In this document: one piece after another, positions 53,927 to 61,712 of the stretch | Numbering within the stretch: the first letter of the stretch is position 1 | Layout: each line of letters opens with the position of its first letter | Assembly (NCBI RefSeq): GCF_002979515.1 | Contig: NZ_PCPA01000008.1 | Coordinates: 119,687 to 183,686, forward strand | Direction: 5' to 3' | DNA: 64,000 nucleotides | Source: Microbacterium sp. MYb54 | GTDB taxonomy: Bacteria; Actinomycetota; Actinomycetes; Actinomycetales; Microbacteriaceae | Translations under genes and position numbers: made by a program | The notes under the pieces: model-generated | The model's database searches: none | What the model was told of the DNA's origin: nothing | What the model saw: only the letters and a program-made list of their open reading frames with translations

Positions 53927-55165
53927 ATGGAAACAGCCCTCACCCGTTCGCAGTTCGTGCGCTGGCGCGCGGCGATCTTCGCCATCTTCCTCGCGAGCGG
54001 CCTGTCGATCGCGACGTGGGCGTCGCGGGTGCCCGGCATCAAGGAGGCACTGGGCCTGGACAATGCACAGGTCGGGCTCATCCTGCTCGGCATGGGCATC
54101 TCATCGATCATCGGCATCTCGACGGGTCCCGTGGTGATGGCGCGCATCGGTGCGCGCCGGGGCATGCTCCTCACGATGTTGACGTTCGCGACCGGCATCG
54201 TCCTCGTCGGCCTGGGCGCGAACGTCTTCGGCTCCGTGCCGGTGGTCATCTTCGGCATGGTGCTGTTCGGCTTCGGCAACGGATCGGTCGACGTGATGAT
54301 GAACGTCGAGGCGACCGCGATCGAGCAGCAGATGGGCAAGACGATCCTGCCGGTCTTCCACGCCTTCTTCAGCTTCGGCACGGTGATCGGTGCGGGGATC
54401 GGCGCCCTCGCGGCCCAGCTCGCGATCAACGTCGCCACCCACGCCTCGATCATGGGAGCCCTGATCGCCGTGATCGCGGTCGTATGCTTCTTCCAGGTGC
54501 CCGTGCGCGAGGCTGCCCTCGATCCGGAGCCGCACGAGAAGCCCTCGTTCCGCGCACGCATGCACACCGCCCTCGAGGCGTGGCGCGAGCCGCGCACCTA
54601 CCTGATCGGCGTGGTCATGCTCGGCATGTCGTTCGCAGAAGGCGGCGCCAACGACTGGATCGCCCTCGGCACCGAGCAGGGTCATGGCTTCGCCGAGGGC
54701 ACGGGCGCCATCTCCCTCGCCGTCTTCTCGGTCGGGATGACCGTGGTTCGCCTCTTCGGCGGGCCGCTCGTCGATCGATTCGGCCGCGTGCTGGTGCTGC
54801 GCATCCTCGCCGTGGCGGCGGCCTCAGGCATTCTGCTCTTCATCCTCGCCCCCACGTTCCCACTCGTGCTCGTCGGTGCGGCACTCTGGGGCGTCGGCGC
54901 ATCCCTCGGATTCCCGCTCGGCATGTCGGCTGCGGCAGACGACCCGGCCAAGGCGGCAGCACGGGTGAGCGCAGCGGCCACAATCGGCTACGTCGCCTTC
55001 CTCGGCGGACCTCCGGTGCTCGGTGTCATCAGCGAGCACATCGGGCTGCTGAACACGCTGTTCATCCTGGTCGCGCTCGTCGTGATGTCCGGGCTCTTCT
55101 CGGGTGCTGCCCGTCCGCTGCGCGAAGACGAGAAGACTCCGGTCACGACCGCCGCACAGGACTGA
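53927..55165 (+). CDS. MFS transporter, FucP/YbjJ-like, LacI-controlled
   Basis: 412 residues, 12 helices. ASGLSIATWASRVPGIKEALGL at the N-terminus (landmark ATWASRVPGIK) and GFGNGSVDVMMN in TM4 are typical of the YbjJ/FucP-like branch of MFS. Substrate probably a sugar or sugar derivative, inferred from the LacI regulator. Start ATG at 53927; in-frame upstream codons belong to the opposite gene. The stop lies in a palindrome shared with the convergent response regulator gene. Confidence 0.92.
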   Translation: METALTRSQFVRWRAAIFAIFLASGLSIATWASRVPGIKEALGLDNAQVGLILLGMGISSIIGISTGPVVMARIGARRGMLLTMLTFATGIVLVGLGANVFGSVPVVIFGMVLFGFGNGSVDVMMNVEATAIEQQMGKTILPVFHAFFSFGTVIGAGIGALAAQLAINVATHASIMGALIAVIAVVCFFQVPVREAALDPEPHEKPSFRARMHTALEAWREPRTYLIGVVMLGMSFAEGGANDWIALGTEQGHGFAEGTGAISLAVFSVGMTVVRLFGGPLVDRFGRVLVLRILAVAAASGILLFILAPTFPLVLVGAALWGVGASLGFPLGMSAAADDPAKAAARVSAAATIGYVAFLGGPPVLGVISEHIGLLNTLFILVALVVMSGLFSGAARPLREDEKTPVTTAAQD

Positions 55166-55176
55166 GACTCAGTCCT
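55158..55176. repeat. Palindrome spanning two convergent stop codons
   Basis: AGGACTGAG-A-CTCAGTCCT: 9-bp arms around one base, containing the TGA of the MFS gene (55163-55165) and of the response regulator (55169-55171 on the minus strand). The two proteins end in Gln-Asp and Glu-Asp. Could act as a compact terminator or be a coincidence of similar ends. Confidence 0.6.
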
Positions 55177-55816
55177 CGCGACCGCGCACGAGCGCTGCCG
55201 CGTGCGAGCGGCTGCGTGCGCCGAGCTCGGTGAGCACGTTCGAGACATGCGTCTTGACCGTGGGCACCGAGATGCGCAGCCGCGTGGCGAGCTGGGCATT
55301 CGACCACCCCTGCAGGATCCCGTCGAGCACCTCCTGCTCCCTGACCGTCAGATCCGGGAACGCCGCCTGCCGTGAAACGGCGACCGGTGGCACGGCGCTC
55401 TCGGCCACTGCGGCGAGCGCACGCCGGGTCACGCGAGGGTCCAGTGCGCCCTCACCCGCGGCGACAGCCCGTACGGCCTGCGCGAGAGTGGGCGCGTCGA
55501 CCGTCTTGAGGAGGAAGCCCACTGCTCCCGCGCGGATGGCCCCGAAGACGAGCTCGTCCTCGTCGAAGCTCGTCAGGACCAGTACATCTCCTAGGCCTCG
55601 TTCGACGATCTCCCTGGTGGCCGAGATCCCGTCCCGCCCCGGCATCCGCAGGTCCATGAGAACCACGTCCGGCCGCAGCGCAGCGGCGTTGCGCACCGCG
55701 ACATCGCCATCCGCGGCTTCGCCGACCACCGTGATGCCCTGCGCCTCGAGCATGATGCGCAGCCCCGCTCGGATCGCGCCGTGATCGTCGGCGAGCAGCA
55801 CGTTCGGGGCCGTCAT
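55169..55816 (-). CDS. NarL/LuxR-family response regulator
   Basis: 215 residues. Receiver with LLADDHGAIR (acidic pair), phospho-acceptor Asp in DVVLMDLRMPG and the Lys in FLLKTVD; a C-terminal LuxR HTH (LTVREQEVLDGILQGWSNAQLA). The ATG at 55816 overlaps the histidine kinase stop (ATGA). Partner of the kinase upstream. Target genes unknown. Confidence 0.95.
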   Translation of the reverse strand: MTAPNVLLADDHGAIRAGLRIMLEAQGITVVGEAADGDVAVRNAAALRPDVVLMDLRMPGRDGISATREIVERGLGDVLVLTSFDEDELVFGAIRAGAVGFLLKTVDAPTLAQAVRAVAAGEGALDPRVTRRALAAVAESAVPPVAVSRQAAFPDLTVREQEVLDGILQGWSNAQLATRLRISVPTVKTHVSNVLTELGARSRSHAAALVRGRED

Positions 55817-57009
55817 GCCCTCACCACCGTCGGGATCGCGCCCTCGACCGACCATCCGCCGGCGACCGGCCCGGCAGTGAAGACACCGCCCAGCGCGGCG
55901 ACGCGCTCACGGAGCATCTGCAACCCCCAGCCCTCGTCGCCGTGTGCGGCTGCACGACTGGCCACGCCGCCGCGCGAGCGCACCTGCACCCGCACCTCGG
56001 CATCGTCCTGCCGGATCACGATGTCGACGTCGGCGCCGCTCGCATGCCGAATGCAGTTGGTCAGCGCCTCCCGCACGATGCGGATGACGGCCTGCTCGAG
56101 AGCCGCACCGAGGTCACCGACCTCATCCACGGAGAGGTTCACGACGAGCCCCGCGCGCTCCGCCTCCTGCACGATGGAGCCGAGATCCGCCCAGCGCGGT
56201 GTGGGCGCGAGGGTTCCGTCGCCGCGGCGGAGCACCGTGATCATCGATCGCAGGGCGCCATGGGCGTCGAGCCCCGCATCGCGCACCGCCTGCAGGGCTT
56301 CTCGGTCCTTCGAGCGGTCGGGCGGGGTCGACAGTGCAGCCTCCGCACGGATCGCCATCGCCATCACGTGGCCGGCGACCACGTCGTGCAGCTCTCTCGC
56401 CATCGACTCGCGCTCCCGCTGCACGGCCTCGGCGCGGTCGCGCTCAGCGACAGCGGTGGCATCCTCCGCGCGCTGACGATGCAACTCGGCGAGCTCATGC
56501 GCCTGGGAGACGGCGACCGCCCACCAGTAGTCGGTGCCGAAGATCGCACCGAACTGCACGCCGATGAGGAAGGCCACGGCGAAGGAGACGTCGGTGAGGA
56601 GCCAGGCGACGACGAAGAGGATGAGTGTCGCGGCGCCCAGCAGCACGAGCAGCACCTGACGACCCCGCGGGCCGGCGAGGAACGCCGCCGTCCACAGCAC
56701 ATCCAGCAGCACCACGAGGGTGCCGATGCCGCCGACCGTGAGCAGATCGACCACGAACAGGACTGTCACGAGCACCAGGACCGTCACAGGCATGCGCCTC
56801 TTGCCGAGGGCGAGCGCGCAGGCCGGAAGCGCGAGTGCCAGCCCCCACCACGGCGAGATGGGGTCTTCCAAGATCGAGAACGGCCCCCAGATGCCGCGGA
56901 ATCCGAGTGCCGCCATCGCGACCGCGAGGAGCGCCATCCCCAGCGGGTCCGCCCACCAGCGGTGCCGGCGGTACCAGGCGCCGAATCCGCCTTCGACCGG
57001 CTCGTGCAT
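55813..57009 (-). CDS. NarL-type sensor histidine kinase
   Basis: 398 residues: five to six N-terminal TM helices (about 20-150) with almost no extracytoplasmic domain, a HisKA_3 dimerisation segment with the phospho-acceptor in ARELHDVVAGHV, and a HATPase_c domain (REALTNCIRHASGA, GWGLQMLRERVAALGG). This intramembrane-sensing layout recalls DesK/LiaS-type kinases that respond to envelope stress or membrane state. The start at ATG 57009 is chosen from the beginning of homology-like sequence; GAGGG lies very close to it. Confidence 0.93.
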   Translation of the reverse strand: MHEPVEGGFGAWYRRHRWWADPLGMALLAVAMAALGFRGIWGPFSILEDPISPWWGLALALPACALALGKRRMPVTVLVLVTVLFVVDLLTVGGIGTLVVLLDVLWTAAFLAGPRGRQVLLVLLGAATLILFVVAWLLTDVSFAVAFLIGVQFGAIFGTDYWWAVAVSQAHELAELHRQRAEDATAVAERDRAEAVQRERESMARELHDVVAGHVMAMAIRAEAALSTPPDRSKDREALQAVRDAGLDAHGALRSMITVLRRGDGTLAPTPRWADLGSIVQEAERAGLVVNLSVDEVGDLGAALEQAVIRIVREALTNCIRHASGADVDIVIRQDDAEVRVQVRSRGGVASRAAAHGDEGWGLQMLRERVAALGGVFTAGPVAGGWSVEGAIPTVVRA

Positions 57010-57124
57010 GCCCTCATGCAACCACGGCGCGCGCCGCCGCGCATCCGACGAAGGGATGAGGAACTCCGCGGAGACGATACTTTCGCCCGATCCGGGGCCG
57101 ACGCTGTTCCGTGAACGTGGAGAC

Positions 57125-58006
57125 ATGGAACTCTTCGGCGGGCTGCCGCTCCCCCTCTCCCTCGCGCTTCTGGCGCTGATCGACGGGTTGAGCGTCGGTA
57201 CGCTCCTCATCCCGGTCTTCCTGCTCCTGCATCCCGGACGGGTGCGCGCCGGACGCATCCTGCTGTATCTGGTGACGATCGCCGCGTTCTATCTGCTCGT
57301 CGGGCTCCTCTTCCTCTGGGGGCTCGTGAACCTCGTCGACGTCGCCTCCGATTTCCTGGCATCCCCCGCCGGCCTGGTCATCCGCCTCGTCGTGGGGGTA
57401 GCGCTCCTCATCACCGCGTTCGCGATGCCGACCGGCGACAAAGCCGCGAAGGTCGCGAAGACGACGCCCTCACCACCCGCTGTCGCCCCTGCCGTCTCAC
57501 CGTGGACGGGAATGCCCACGGCCCGCGACGCGGATGGCTCCTCGATGATGACCCCACCCTCTCCCGCGGCCGCGATGACGACGGACGCCTCTCCCGGTCC
57601 TGGACGCATCAGTCGCTGGCGGGACCGACTGCTCGACCCGCGCACCCGCGGCACCGCGGTGATGGCCGTGGCGATCGCCGCCGGACTGGTCGAGATCGCC
57701 ACCATGCTCCCCTATATCGTCGCGATGACCATGCTCGCCGATGCCGGGATCGACACTCCGCTGCGCGTGCTGTCGCTCGTCGGCTACTGCGCTCTGATGA
57801 TCCTGCCCGCGGTCGTGCTGCTCATCCTCCGCCTCGTCGCCGCTCCGCTGGTGCAGCGACCGCTGGAACGCTTCGCAGCCTGGATGGAACGCACCGGCGC
57901 CGAGAACACCGCCTGGATCATCGGCATCATCGGGTTCCTCATCGCCCGCTCGGCGGCCACCGAGCTCGGCCTCTTCCAGGCGATCGGCTCCTTCCTCGAC
58001 CGATGA
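57125..58006 (+). CDS. GAP-family membrane protein (Sap-like lipid transporter family)
   Basis: 293 residues with six helices in two groups of three. The first group (LALLALIDGLSVGTLLIPVFLLL, landmark DGLSVGTLLIP) and the pattern of the second match the actinobacterial GAP family, whose mycobacterial members help place glycolipids on the cell surface. An unusual Pro/Ala/Thr-rich cytosolic loop of about 60 residues (105-165) separates the halves. The gene is divergent from the two-component system. Confidence 0.8.
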   Translation: MELFGGLPLPLSLALLALIDGLSVGTLLIPVFLLLHPGRVRAGRILLYLVTIAAFYLLVGLLFLWGLVNLVDVASDFLASPAGLVIRLVVGVALLITAFAMPTGDKAAKVAKTTPSPPAVAPAVSPWTGMPTARDADGSSMMTPPSPAAAMTTDASPGPGRISRWRDRLLDPRTRGTAVMAVAIAAGLVEIATMLPYIVAMTMLADAGIDTPLRVLSLVGYCALMILPAVVLLILRLVAAPLVQRPLERFAAWMERTGAENTAWIIGIIGFLIARSAATELGLFQAIGSFLDR

Positions 58007-58050
58007 CCGCCGCGCCCGTCGAGTGCGACCGCGCAGCACCCCCGACGAAG

Positions 58051-58056
58051 TAGGCT
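58051..58056 (+). promoter_or_regulatory. -10 box, leaderless promoter of nucS
   Basis: TAGGCT followed by 6 nt and the GTG at 58063. Confidence 0.5.
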
Positions 58057-58062
58057 CGACGG

Positions 58063-58758
58063 GTGCGTCTCGTCATCGCCCGCTGCTCGGTCGACTACAC
58101 CGGTCGGCTCAATGCCCATCTCCCGCTTGCCACGCGTCTGCTCGTGCACAAGGGAGACGGGAGTCTGCTCGTGCACTCCGACGGCGGCAGCTACAAGCCG
58201 TTGAACTGGATGAGCCCACCGTGTTCGCTGTCGAGCGAAGACCCGGGCGAGGAAGAGGCGAGCGCAGGCGTCGTCGAGGTCTGGCGCGTCACGCACAAGA
58301 AGACCGGCGATGCGTTGCGGGTGCAGATCTACGAGATCATCCACGACACCTCCCACGAGCTGGGCATCGACCCCGGGCTGCAGAAAGACGGCGTCGAGGC
58401 CGACCTGCAGCGACTGCTCGCCGAACAGGTGGACCGTATCTCCGAGGGCGCGACCCTCGTGCGCCGCGAGTACCCGACAGCCATCGGCCCGGTCGACCTG
58501 CTGGTGCGAGACGCCGAAGGTGCCGCCATCGCAGTCGAGATCAAGCGCCGCGGCGACATCGACGGCGTGGAGCAGTTGACCCGCTACCTCGAGCTGCTCG
58601 GCCGTGACCCGCACCTCTCTCCCGTGCAGGGCGTCTTCGCCGCGCAGGAGATCAAGCCCCAGGCCCGCGTGCTCGCCGAAGACCGCGGCATCCGCTGCCT
58701 GGTGCTCGACTACGACGACATGAAGGGCATCGAGTCGGGCATCCCCCGCCTGTTCTGA
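58063..58758 (+). CDS. nucS: Mismatch-specific endonuclease NucS/EndoMS
   Basis: 231 residues. The N-terminal DNA-binding/dimerisation part starts [15 protein letters not shown], and the RecB-like nuclease core shows GPVDLLVRD and AVEIKRRG with QLTRYLELL, i.e. the Asp, Glu-x-Lys and Gln of the PD-(D/E)XK family. NucS cuts both strands at G-T, G-G and T-T mismatches and, together with the sliding clamp, provides mismatch repair in actinobacteria lacking MutS/MutL. GTG start, probably leaderless. Confidence 0.97.
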   Translation: MRLVIARCSVDYTGRLNAHLPLATRLLVHKGDGSLLVHSDGGSYKPLNWMSPPCSLSSEDPGEEEASAGVVEVWRVTHKKTGDALRVQIYEIIHDTSHELGIDPGLQKDGVEADLQRLLAEQVDRISEGATLVRREYPTAIGPVDLLVRDAEGAAIAVEIKRRGDIDGVEQLTRYLELLGRDPHLSPVQGVFAAQEIKPQARVLAEDRGIRCLVLDYDDMKGIESGIPRLF

Positions 58759-58785
58759 ACCGCGCCTGCCGAAACGTCAGCGCGT

Positions 58786-59118
58786 TCAGCGTGCCGACAG
58801 CAGACGTGGAGTCGGTCCTTCGAGGCGCGCGACCGCGATCTTCACCTCGGTGATCTCGAGCTGGACTTCACGGAATCGAGCATCGATCCGCTCGAAGTGT
58901 TCATCGATCCGCTCGAACCGTTCATCGATCCGCTCGAACCGAGCATCGATCCGCTCGAACCGAGCATCGATCCGATCGAAGCGCGCTTCATACTTCACGT
59001 CCTGCGCCGCGAATCGCGCGTCCATCCGGTTGATCATCCAACCGAATCCGCTGATGATCGCCACCAGCAGCGTCGCTGCTGTCGCCAGCATCGTGATGAC
59101 TTCCACCGACACGTACAT
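58786..59118 (-). CDS. Small membrane-anchored coiled-coil protein with heptad repeats
   Basis: 110 residues: one N-terminal TM (about 8-30), then a regular series of seven-residue units of the type ARFERID (variants ERFERID, EHFERID) forming an uninterrupted coiled coil, and a short basic tail. The repeats are encoded by a 21-bp tandem array. No family is recognised; the shape recalls small tail-out coiled-coil scaffolds. Convergent with nucS. Confidence 0.8.
   Translation of the reverse strand: MYVSVEVITMLATAATLLVAIISGFGWMINRMDARFAAQDVKYEARFDRIDARFERIDARFERIDERFERIDEHFERIDARFREVQLEITEVKIAVARLEGPTPRLLSAR
58876..58980. repeat. Five 21-bp tandem repeats inside the coiled-coil gene
   Basis: CATCGATCCGCTCGAA recurs at 58881, 58902, 58923, 58944 and 58965 (last copy with one change), exactly 21 bp apart, so each unit adds one heptad and keeps the frame. 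Such arrays can gain or lose units by slippage. Confidence 0.92.
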
Positions 59119-59250
59119 GCCCCCATTCTCGCCCGCGCATCCGCCGTTGTCACGACCTTATATGTGGTCAGTACGTGCTCACACGAGGTGTGTAGAACCT
59201 TTTCTGTTGCACACCTGTGCAGGGAGGGCGGTCGCCCCCTCGCACGCCCA

Positions 59251-59256
59251 TAGGCT
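59251..59256 (+). promoter_or_regulatory. -10 box before the HAD phosphatase gene
   Basis: TAGGCT, then GGAGGC, then the ATG at 59263. The GGAGG could also serve as a short-spaced ribosome-binding site on a longer mRNA. Confidence 0.4.
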
Positions 59257-59262
59257 GGAGGC

Positions 59263-59928
59263 ATGCCTCACTCCCCCTACTCCTGCGTGCTGTGGGACGT
59301 CGACGGCACCATCGTCGACGCGTCCATCGGCATCCTCCGCCGGCTCAACGTCGCGCTGACTCACTTCGGCCGCCCGGCGCCGACGCGCGAAGAGCTGGTG
59401 CACTGGATCGGTCCCCCCATGTTCCAGTCGTTCCAGGACCAGGCGGGCATGACGCCGGAGCAGTCCGCCGAGGCGGTCGCCTTCTACCGCACCCTCGGCA
59501 AGGCCGATGGCTACACGACCGACGTCGCGACCTACCCGGGCGTCGTCGATCTCATCAACGAGCTGCACGCGGCGGGCGTGCCGCAGGCTACGGCCAGCTC
59601 GAAGCCCGAGAACCAGGTCGACGCACTGGTCGACCACTTCGGTCTCCGTCCCGCGTTCCTGACGACGGTCGGCGCGACCCCCGATGAGTCGACGCTCGCC
59701 TCGAAGACCGACATCGTGGCCGAGGCCCTTCGTCGACTTCGCGAGCTCGGTGCCGACACCTCACGACCGGTGCTGATCGGCGACCGGCACCATGACGTCG
59801 AGGGCGGCAATGCCAACGGCGTTCCGGTGGTCTTCGTCGAGTGGGGCTTCAGCGATTCTCACGAGGGGGACGACGCCGCGTTCCGCGTCTCGTCGGTCGA
59901 CGAACTGCGCTCGCTGCTGCTCGGCTGA
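59263..59928 (+). CDS. HAD-superfamily phosphatase, PGP/Gph-like
   Basis: 221 residues. Motif I LWDVDGTIVDAS with the nucleophilic Asp and acid/base Asp, motif II in TASSKPEN, the Lys in LASKTDIV, and motif IV in LIGDRHHDVEGG. The cap lies between motifs I and II. Such enzymes dephosphorylate phosphoglycolate or related small phosphates. Ends before a bidirectional terminator. Confidence 0.9.
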   Translation: MPHSPYSCVLWDVDGTIVDASIGILRRLNVALTHFGRPAPTREELVHWIGPPMFQSFQDQAGMTPEQSAEAVAFYRTLGKADGYTTDVATYPGVVDLINELHAAGVPQATASSKPENQVDALVDHFGLRPAFLTTVGATPDESTLASKTDIVAEALRRLRELGADTSRPVLIGDRHHDVEGGNANGVPVVFVEWGFSDSHEGDDAAFRVSSVDELRSLLLG

Positions 59929-60011
59929 ACCCGCCCTGACGCCTGCTGGACACGGCGGACGGCCCGACGTTCGAGGTGCTCCCGCACCCGCTCCGGACGC
60001 CGGAAAGCACA

Positions 60012-60061
60012 GAACTCCCCGCCGGATGACGCATCAGGGATGCGATCCGGTCGGGGAGTTC
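60012..60061. terminator. Bidirectional terminator between HAD and csp genes
   Basis: GAACTCCCCG pairs with CGGGGAGTTC, continuing through CCGGAT/ATCCGG and CGCATC/GATGCG with two small bulges and an AGG loop. It lies between convergent stop codons. Confidence 0.88.
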
Positions 60062-60076
60062 TGAGTTCCGCCCGTC

Positions 60077-60283
60077 TCAGACGGGGCGAATGTTCTCTGC
60101 CTGAAGGCCCTTGGGGCCCTGCGCCACGTCGAACTCGACTCGCTGGTTCTCTTCGAGAGACCGGTAGCCGGACGATTCGATGGCTGAGTAATGTGCGAAG
60201 ACGTCAGCGCCTCCGTCGTCGGGGGAGATGAAGCCGAAGCCCTTCTCCGAGTTGAACCACTTAACCGTGCCCTGGGTGCTCAT
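60077..60283 (-). CDS. Cold-shock-domain protein (CspA family)
   Basis: 68 residues. [16 protein letters not shown] contains RNP1 (KGFGFI), and DVFAHYSAI corresponds to RNP2, the nucleic-acid-binding aromatic patch. Csp proteins bind single-stranded RNA/DNA as RNA chaperones. ATG at 60283 with AGGCAG upstream; a longer in-frame extension is rejected because it runs through the leader. The 570 bp upstream are gene-free and strongly structured. Confidence 0.96.
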   Translation of the reverse strand: MSTQGTVKWFNSEKGFGFISPDDGGADVFAHYSAIESSGYRSLEENQRVEFDVAQGPKGLQAENIRPV

Positions 60284-60469
60284 GTACTGCCTGTTCTGCT
60301 GATGAAGAAGCCGACGCAGGGATGCCCCGACATCGCTAACGCTAGTGGAGGAGGCCCCGAGGGGAATAGCCGCGGCAAGAAGGTAATCCAAATGTTGCAC
60401 GAGCGGCATCCGGCCGTCATCTGGTCGATCGGCGGGTGCAGGGAGCAGAAGGCCCCTGGAAAATGGTGT
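60284..60469 (-). promoter_or_regulatory. csp promoter and leader region
   Basis: On the minus strand TAGCGT (60344-60339) is a possible -10 giving a leader of about 50 nt, and TTGGAT with a 17-bp spacer to TATTCC near 60391-60363 is an alternative further upstream. No reading frame is supported in this stretch. Confidence 0.4.
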
Positions 60470-60747
60470 GGCCCTCACCGCGGGGGGAGCGATGAGGGCC
60501 GAAGACGACCGGAGGGTGCGTCAGAAACAGCTTAGCTCCTTTTCGAAGCTCTTGTCCCCCTTTTGGGGGACAAATTTCAACTTCGGTGGGAGGATGAACG
60601 ATAGCGGCCCCCTCGAGTAGCCCATTGGGGACTGAACTACTCGAGAGGGCCCAATCGCATGCACGGATCGTCTGCCCCTGGGGTGGGCCGCCGTTTCGTG
60701 GGGAGAAACGGGACGATCAATCCCCTTGTGCATGCACCTTCACCATA
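60470..60747 (-). ncRNA. Candidate structured RNA with C-rich hairpin loops upstream of csp
   Basis: Gene-free stretch with five hairpins. In minus-strand order: a junction closed by GATCGTC/GACGATC (60718-60712 with 60672-60666), inside GTGCATGC repeats, holding CCGTTTC/GAAACGG with loop TCCCCAC and GCCC/GGGC with loop ACCCCAG; a CTCGAGTAG stem (60612-60620 with 60637-60645) whose loop contains CCCC; TTGTCCCCC-AAAA-GGGGGACAA (60573-60552); and GGCCCTCA/TGAGGGCC (60500-60470) with CCCCCC in the loop. A -10-like TATGGT (60747-60742) precedes it. C-rich loops recall the actinobacterial 6C RNA, but the match is architectural only. It could also be a long csp leader. Confidence 0.5.
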
Positions 60748-60843
60748 GGAGAGATCGCTCGATCTCACCACGGGTTTTTCGGTGCTCCGGACGTGGCCGA
60801 ATCGCGCCCTCACGCATCGCCCCAGGCGTGACCGCGGCGCGAG

Positions 60844-60849
60844 TAGCCT
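60844..60849 (+). promoter_or_regulatory. -10 box, leaderless promoter of the shikimate-dehydrogenase-like gene
   Basis: TAGCCT followed by 6 nt and the GTG at 60856. Confidence 0.5.
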
Positions 60850-60855
60850 GATCGG

Positions 60856-61680
60856 GTGACACTGCTCAACAAGGACATGACCCTGTGCATCTCGCTGTCG
60901 GCACGGCCGAGCAACAACGGGACGCGCTTCCACAACCACCTCTATGAGGCACTCGGGCTGAACTGGATCTACAAGGCGTTCGCGCCTACAGACCTCGGTC
61001 AGGCCATCGCAGGCGTCCGCGGACTCGGCATCCGGGGCTGCGCGATCTCGATGCCCTACAAGGAGGAGGTCATCGCCCTCGTCGACCGGATGGATCCCTC
61101 GGCGAGCGCCATCGACTCGGTCAACACGATCGTGAACGACGGCGGCGTGCTCACCGCCCACAACACCGACTACTCCGCGATCGCGCAGCTCATCGAGAGC
61201 AATGCGCTGGATTCCGCGGCATCGGTGCTGCTGCGAGGCTCGGGCGGCATGGCGAAGGCGACCGCCGCCGCGTTCCGCGACGCCGGGTTCGCGCGAGTGA
61301 CGATCGTCGCCAGGAACGAGGAGAACGGACGCGCCCTAGCCAGCCTGTACGACTTCGGCTGGGCGGCAGAAGTCGGCGACGCCACCGCGGACATCCTGGT
61401 CAACGTCACGCCGATCGGCATGGCCGGCGGCGCGGAGGAGCACGCGCTCGCGTTCTCGAAGGAGGCGATCGCCGCGGCATCCGTCGTGTTCGACGTCGTG
61501 GCTCTTCCCGCTGAGACACCGTTGATCGCCGCGGGCCGCGCTGCGGGCAAGACCGTGATCACGGGAGCCGAGGTCGCAACCCTGCAGGCGCTGGAGCAGT
61601 TCGTCCTCTACACCGGCATCCGTCCCTCTGCGGAGCAGGTGCAAGAGGCCGAGGAGTTCATGCGCGCAGGAACCCCGTGA
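60856..61680 (+). CDS. Shikimate/quinate 5-dehydrogenase family protein
   Basis: 274 residues. The catalytic Lys in SMPYKEEV and Asp in AHNTDY, plus NTIVN and NVTPIGM, define the shikimate dehydrogenase fold; the nucleotide loop reads GSGGMAKA. The substrate-binding N-terminus (LSARPSNNGTRFHN) differs from typical AroE PSxSxSP, since the two serines are replaced (S-A-R-P-S-N), so it may be an AroE paralogue (YdiB/SDH-like) with a different substrate. GTG start, leaderless promoter. Confidence 0.88.
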   Translation: MTLLNKDMTLCISLSARPSNNGTRFHNHLYEALGLNWIYKAFAPTDLGQAIAGVRGLGIRGCAISMPYKEEVIALVDRMDPSASAIDSVNTIVNDGGVLTAHNTDYSAIAQLIESNALDSAASVLLRGSGGMAKATAAAFRDAGFARVTIVARNEENGRALASLYDFGWAAEVGDATADILVNVTPIGMAGGAEEHALAFSKEAIAAASVVFDVVALPAETPLIAAGRAAGKTVITGAEVATLQALEQFVLYTGIRPSAEQVQEAEEFMRAGTP

Positions 61681-61700
61681 TCGGGAGGCCGATACCTGGG

Positions 61701-61706
61701 TAGCCT
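61701..61706 (+). promoter_or_regulatory. -10 box, leaderless promoter of the SBP-VWA lipoprotein gene
   Basis: TAGCCT followed by 6 nt and the ATG at 61713. Confidence 0.5.
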
Positions 61707-61712
61707 AGGCGC

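Noticed and set aside
58876..58980. CRISPR-like spacing of repeats
   Set aside because: Repeats are contiguous, 21 bp, in frame, and encode heptads; there are no spacers.
60283..60478. 65-codon N-terminal extension of the cold-shock protein
   Set aside because: Csp proteins begin at the GTVKWF strand; the extension has no conservation-like features and runs into the structured leader.
60552..60573. 9-bp hairpin as an intrinsic terminator
   Set aside because: Strong stem, but no gene ends nearby and neither side carries a convincing U-run; kept as part of the structured RNA candidate instead.
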